NCBI GenBank assembly: GCA_001466705.2
Contig: LATX02000240.1
Coordinates: 186,001-250,000 of the forward strand
Source of the DNA: Moniliophthora roreri
Taxonomy: Eukaryota > Basidiomycota > Agaricomycetes > Agaricales > Marasmiaceae
DNA length: 64,000 bases
Direction: 5' to 3'
Shown piece by piece: positions 59,871 through 64,000 of the stretch (position 1 is the first letter of the stretch; every line of letters starts with the position of its first letter). The position numbers and the translations under genes are program-made. Under the pieces are notes generated by a model, which was not told where the DNA came from, made no database searches, and saw only the letters and a program-made list of their open reading frames with translations.

Positions 59871-60039
59871 GTAGGGGCTAATCCAATTTTTTGTAGGGGT
59901 ATTGTAGAGTCTGGCATAGGGGATTGGTGTAGGGACTGGTAGGGACTGCTGTAGAAACTTGGTAGAGACTGCTGCAGGGAATTGGTATAGACTTAGATAG
60001 TAGCATAAGGACCTGGTAAAGATACTTGTAGAAATTGCT

Positions 60040-60690
60040 GTAGGGACCAGTGTAGGGACTTGGTAAAGACACCTGTAGGAATGCCTGAGAACTGCTCTGT
60101 CTAGGACAGAGCACTGGTTGATTGGTACCTATACAAGTGGAGCAGAGACTGGTATAGTGCAGACTTAGGAACTGCTGCAAAAGCACTCTGTCTAGGACAG
60201 AGCACTGGTTGGTTGGTACCTGCACAAGTAGTGTAGAACTGGTATAGGTATCAGTTTTAGGCATTGGAACCTGTTATTGGAACTAATATCTGCTCAAGTA
60301 ATGTAGGGACCTCTGGTAGGGGTACCTAAAAACTGCTCTGTCTAGGACAGAGCACTGGTTGATTGGTACCTGCACAAGTGCAGCAGGAACTGGTGTAGTG
60401 CAGGCTTAGAAACTGCTACCAAAGCACTTTGTCTAGGACAGAGCACTGGTTGGTACCTGCATAAGTAGTGTAGGACTGGTATAGGTATCAGTTTTAGGCA
60501 TTGGAACCTGTTATTGAAACTAATATATGCTCAAGTAATGTAGGGACTCCTGTAGGGATACCTAAAAACTGCTCTGTCTAGGACAGAGCATTGGTTGATT
60601 GGTACCTGCACAAGCACAGCAGGAACTGGTGTAGTGCAGACTTAGGAATTGCTGCAAAAGCACTGGTTGATACCTGCACAAGTAGTATAT
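60040..60690. repeat. Higher-order ~240-bp satellite with hairpin GCTCTGTC-TAG-GACAGAGC
   Basis: The hairpin (8-bp perfect arms, TAG loop) occurs at 60094, 60335 and 60571. Slightly shortened versions lie between them, near 60184 and 60424. So each ~240-bp unit holds two hairpins. Between them recur GGTTG(A/G)TTGGTACCTGCACAAG, AGGAACTGGTGTAGTGCAG and TAGGCATTGGAACCTG. No CpG is present. Confidence 0.85.
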
Positions 60691-60799
60691 AATTATGTTC
60701 CCTCATTTAATAGTAAGAGAATAATATATATAGTACAATAAATATAAAAAATACCAGTACATACATTAAGAAAAAACCTCATACCTTGGCAATTATGGT

Positions 60800-62230
60800 A
60801 TTAATACCACTCTTTGTCCCCGACGAAGAGTGTGCTAAGGTGCTGATACTGTGACTGAGTTTGATGGATCCCATCAAACTCAGTTACGGAGCTCTCAAAG
60901 CACGCTCTCGTCCCCGACAAAGAGTGTGCCAGGGTACTGGTACCGTAACTGAGTTTGACAGATCCCATCAAACTCAGTTACAGACCTCCAAAGCACACTC
61001 TCGTCCCCGACAAAGAGTGTGCAGGGTTCTGGTACTGTAACTGAGTTTGATGGGATCCATCAAACTCAGTTATGGAGCTCCAATGCAGGCTCTTGTCCCC
61101 GACGAAGAGTGTGCTGGTACCATGACTGAGTTTGATGGATCCCATCAAACTCGGGCTCAGTTGACAGCATCAACTATCTCGTCGGGGACGAGAGCTGTAG
61201 TGCTCCCACATATGCCGAGTGATGTATTACATCTCTTGGAAGGTGCCAGCACATACACTGTAACGTCCCCGACGTTACGATGCATTCTCTGGCACCTTTC
61301 CATCCGAGTTGATGTATTACATCTCTCGGGAAAGGTTCTGGAACACACACCGTAACGTCTACGACGATACGGCGTATACCCTGGCACTTACATCCAAGTT
61401 GATGCTCATCACTCGCGTACCTTGGGAATTGTGGTACTAATACCACTCTTCATCCCCGACGAAGAGTGTTCCAGGGTGCTGGTACCATGACTGAGTTTGA
61501 TGGGATTCATCAAACTCAGTCATGGAGCTCCACAACAGCCTCTCGTCCCCGACAAGAGGCTGGTACCCTGGTCAGCTTCACCCGAGTTTGATGAAACCCA
61601 TCAAACTCGGGCTCAGTTGACAGCATCAACTATCTCGTCGGGGACGAGAGCTGTGGTGCTCCTACATATGCTGAGTGATGTCACGCATCACCCAAGCGGG
61701 AGCAACAAAGCTCTCGTCCCCGACGAGATGCTTGATGCTTTCATATACTCTCCTGGGTGATATATTACATCTCTCGGGAGGTGCCAGCACGTACACTGTA
61801 ACGTCTCCGACGTTACGATGCATGCTCTGGCACCTTTCCACCCGAGTTGATGGATAACATTACTCAGCTCGGGAAAGTGTCAGAGCAAGCACTGTAACGT
61901 CGACGACGATACGGCGCACACTCTAGCACCTTTCCACCCAAGTTTGATCATCTCATCAGACTCAGGAAAGTGCCAACACACCATAATGTCAATAACAACA
62001 GGGTGTATACTCTGGCACTCCGTACGCGAGTCTGATGGGATCCATCAAGCTCAGGAAATAGTCAGAATGCACACCATAACGTCGACGACGTTACGGTGTA
62101 CATCTGCCCTAGTGTACCTGGATCCGGCACCGGTACACTGTATCATCCTGGATGGTACAGTGTCGTAAACAGCTCCCAAACGGTTTGCTGAGTAAAAATA
62201 CACTGTACCGTCCACGACGGTACCGTGTAC
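60800..62230. repeat. Dense array of stem-loops with GTC-N3-GAC apex and BamHI-centred palindromes
   Basis: Two palindrome types alternate. Type 1 is centred on GGATCC or ATC: arms ACTGAGTTTGATGG at 60854-60884, and similar at 60949-60980 (one mismatch) and 61039-61071. Type 2 has apex GTC-N3-GAC with differing arms: CACTCTT at 60808-60832, CTC at 61178-61192 and 61635-61649, GTAAC at 61260-61278 and 61798-61816, CTC at 61713-61727, CATAAC near 62074-62095, GTACC at 62205-62223. A weaker member is the CACTGTA..TACAGTG hairpin near 62135-62163. No coding sequence is supported. Confidence 0.85.
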
Positions 62231-63231
62231 CGCTACCGTTCAAAAGAAAAAGCAAGAAATAAAAGAAATGCTCACCTTTGGATGTTGTGCACACCCATAC
62301 GAGTCCCAACTCGTATGAACTTGTAGAAAATTACACACCATCTCGTCATGGAAGAGCAGTGCACACCGACTGTAACGTCGCTGATTTCATCAAACTCGGA
62401 TGAGATCTGAATGCATGGACTGCACTCTGGTACTCTTACTCGAGTCTGATGGAATCCCAGCACTGCGAGGCTTCAAAACTGGTTGCGGCAGCGAGCGTAG
62501 GCATGGCAGTTGGTGGAGAGAAGGTGTGGAAGACTGTAAGAGGTGCAAAAAAGCCATATAGCCTTGTAATGAATTAGTTAGAAAGAGTAAGCGAGAAATA
62601 AAATAGCTTACTTTGTAATGTTATGATTTTGGATGACCTTCCCTGCTAACCACGGTCAACCTGTAGCTTCTGGCACTACGAGAACAACAAACTTGTCATT
62701 CTCGATATGTTCAGAGGCTGTAGAGGAGGCCTTGGCGGTGCTGAGGGAAACTTAAAAGACAAGCGTGGCCCAAAGAAAGAAAAAACCGCCATCGAAAAGC
62801 TTCGGCAATAACGGTGTCATGTTCTACGGCCTAAAAGAATCAGACAAGTCTGTCTGAAGTTATATTGCATTGGCGTTAGAGGCTGGAGATGGCGTTCGAA
62901 GCTGGGAGAAGTGTGGGCAGCAGCATGCGCAGAGAATTGTAAGAAAGTCACTGAAAATGAACAGAAATAAAAAAGGCCACGTACCTCGCAGCCTGAGCCT
63001 CCACTTCGTTCTCCCTTCCTCCATTCCTCCTCTCCAAGTGACTGTATGTAGCGCTACGAGGATCAGTTAGTTAGTAAGGATCATTAAGGGATAAAAAAAA
63101 CTCACGTCGCGACGAATCATACTGTCCACAAAGAAATTAATAATGATCAGTAATATATTGAGGAAATACAATTTCGACAACGTACCTTTTCATACTGGGA
63201 CACGGGAAACGGGCAGGTACAGCAATCGATG
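62231..63231. other. Repeat-to-unique transition without a supported gene
   Basis: Some weak remnants of the array (for example GTAACGTCGCTGAT near 62372). Several short open frames with no motif. Confidence 0.45.
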
Positions 63232-63326
63232 GTGATGGTAAGAGATCAAGAGCAGAGCAATTGTCGGAGACGTGATGCCGTTGTGATCGAGAGGCTGTGC
63301 AGCCTCTCTTGATCTCTTACCATCAC
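63232..63326. repeat. Nested inverted repeat (cruciform-forming)
   Basis: Outer arms of 21 nt (63232-63252 and 63306-63326) are perfectly complementary. The inner palindrome GAGAGGCTG-TG-CAGCCTCTC lies at 63289-63308 and overlaps the right arm by three bases. Two GTC-N3-GAC motifs lie at 63263-63271 and 63330-63338. Confidence 0.85.
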
Positions 63327-64000
63327 GACGTCGGCGACGACACATGCAACGGTACGTTTCATTTCATTCATCCACCTTTATTCTACTAACTACATTATTC
63401 CCAAGCTATCTATAGTATCCTAGAGCGAGGAGGAATAAGGAAGATGGAGGGAGAAAGGCAGAGGCAAGGTATCAGGTACGTATCCAATACTGGCCTTTTT
63501 CTTCCTATTCTTACCTTTTATTTGTGTCTCTACAGTACCACAGCAATTTCCCTGGACCACGGTACACGCAAATGTCAACATGCGCCAGCAAACGTCGCTG
63601 ACGTTCACGCACGAAAGCTCAACCTACCGAACTTGCCACATACCCCTTCCCTGCACGTTCACTGCACGTTGACACCCATTCGCAGCCTCTGCGTACACAA
63701 AGGACGACGAATGCGCCGTCCCTGACGTTCCAGAGGCTACAAGGTGCTCGTGGGCTGGTGCTAGGAACGAAGGTGGTGTCAATCGCTCTCGATGACACCA
63801 CCATGTTATTCCCCAACGTCGAAAACCCTAGATTCTCGAATCTGGGGCTTTCCGGTGCCGGCGTTACCTTCGAGAGGATGTGACTTTGTGTCACACCCTC
63901 TCTTTCTCTCTTACTACCACGGCGGCGGCAGCAATGTCAACCAAGGTACTTTTTTTTTATCTCTTTTACTTTCTTTAGCTAAGATACCTAATGTAGGTCT
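63327..64000. other. Right end, no supported gene
   Basis: Further small palindromes: AACGTC-GCT-GACGTT at 63593-63607, and GGTGTCA...TGACACC at about 63773-63799. A minus-strand open frame at 63619-63894 is unrecognised. Confidence 0.45.

Noticed and set aside
60040..62230. Regularly spaced palindromic repeats that could be called a CRISPR array
   Set aside because: Spacing is irregular, sequences between the repeats are themselves repeated, no cas genes exist, and the genome is eukaryotic.

Overview
The window looks like nuclear DNA of a filamentous basidiomycete, most likely an agaricomycete. The genes carry many short introns (about 45-75 nt), and the products are typical of mushroom-forming fungi: a Doa4-type ubiquitin protease, YAT-type amino acid permeases, a Snt2-like chromatin protein, a laccase relic, fungal type-B carboxylesterase, a cytochrome P450, a CAP/PR-1 protein, a BTB protein and a sulfotransferase-like P-loop protein. 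A Rhizoctonia/Ceratobasidium-like source is my impression from protein style only and is not proven. Eight single N's (24222, 24755, 25357, 27933, 30037, 32245, 49515, 52282) mark assembly joins.

Layout. 1-22.5 kb is gene-rich: 3' part of a ubiquitin hydrolase (+), amino acid permease 1 (+), Snt2-like BAH/PHD/ELM2/SANT regulator (-), a CpG-free decayed stretch, PIG-P (+, 5' end unclear), decayed fragments of the Snt2-like gene and the ubiquitin hydrolase, permease 2 (-, an inverted paralogue of permease 1), degenerate sequence, and an unrecognised protein with two copies of one domain and a long Pro/Ser-rich tail (+). 22.5-32.3 kb is AT-rich and CpG-poor: terminal-inverted-repeat elements carrying a tRNA-like block, then three overlapping copies of a laccase relic. 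32.6-47.6 kb holds a coiled-coil gene and its decayed tandem copy, BTB and sulfotransferase-like genes (-), a CAP gene with a nonsense codon, a short WD-repeat gene and an intact carboxylesterase (-). 47.6-56.2 kb repeats one esterase-P450 intergenic block three times and ends in a P450 gene with a substituted haem-loop glycine. 58.7-64 kb is repeats: a ~320-bp satellite, a ~240-bp hairpin satellite, and a dense array of stem-loops sharing a GTC-N3-GAC apex.

Reading. The left third records an old, partly inverted segmental duplication. It gave two open permeases but only fragments of the neighbouring genes. The triplications at 26-31 kb and 47-54 kb both show the pattern allele A - N - allele B - N - allele A, which fits unmerged haplotype contigs better than real amplification. 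The esterase and P450 are probably one divergent gene pair around a single intergenic region. The most unusual signal is the stem-loop array at 60-63.7 kb, where arm sequences differ between family members but stay complementary while the apex is kept.
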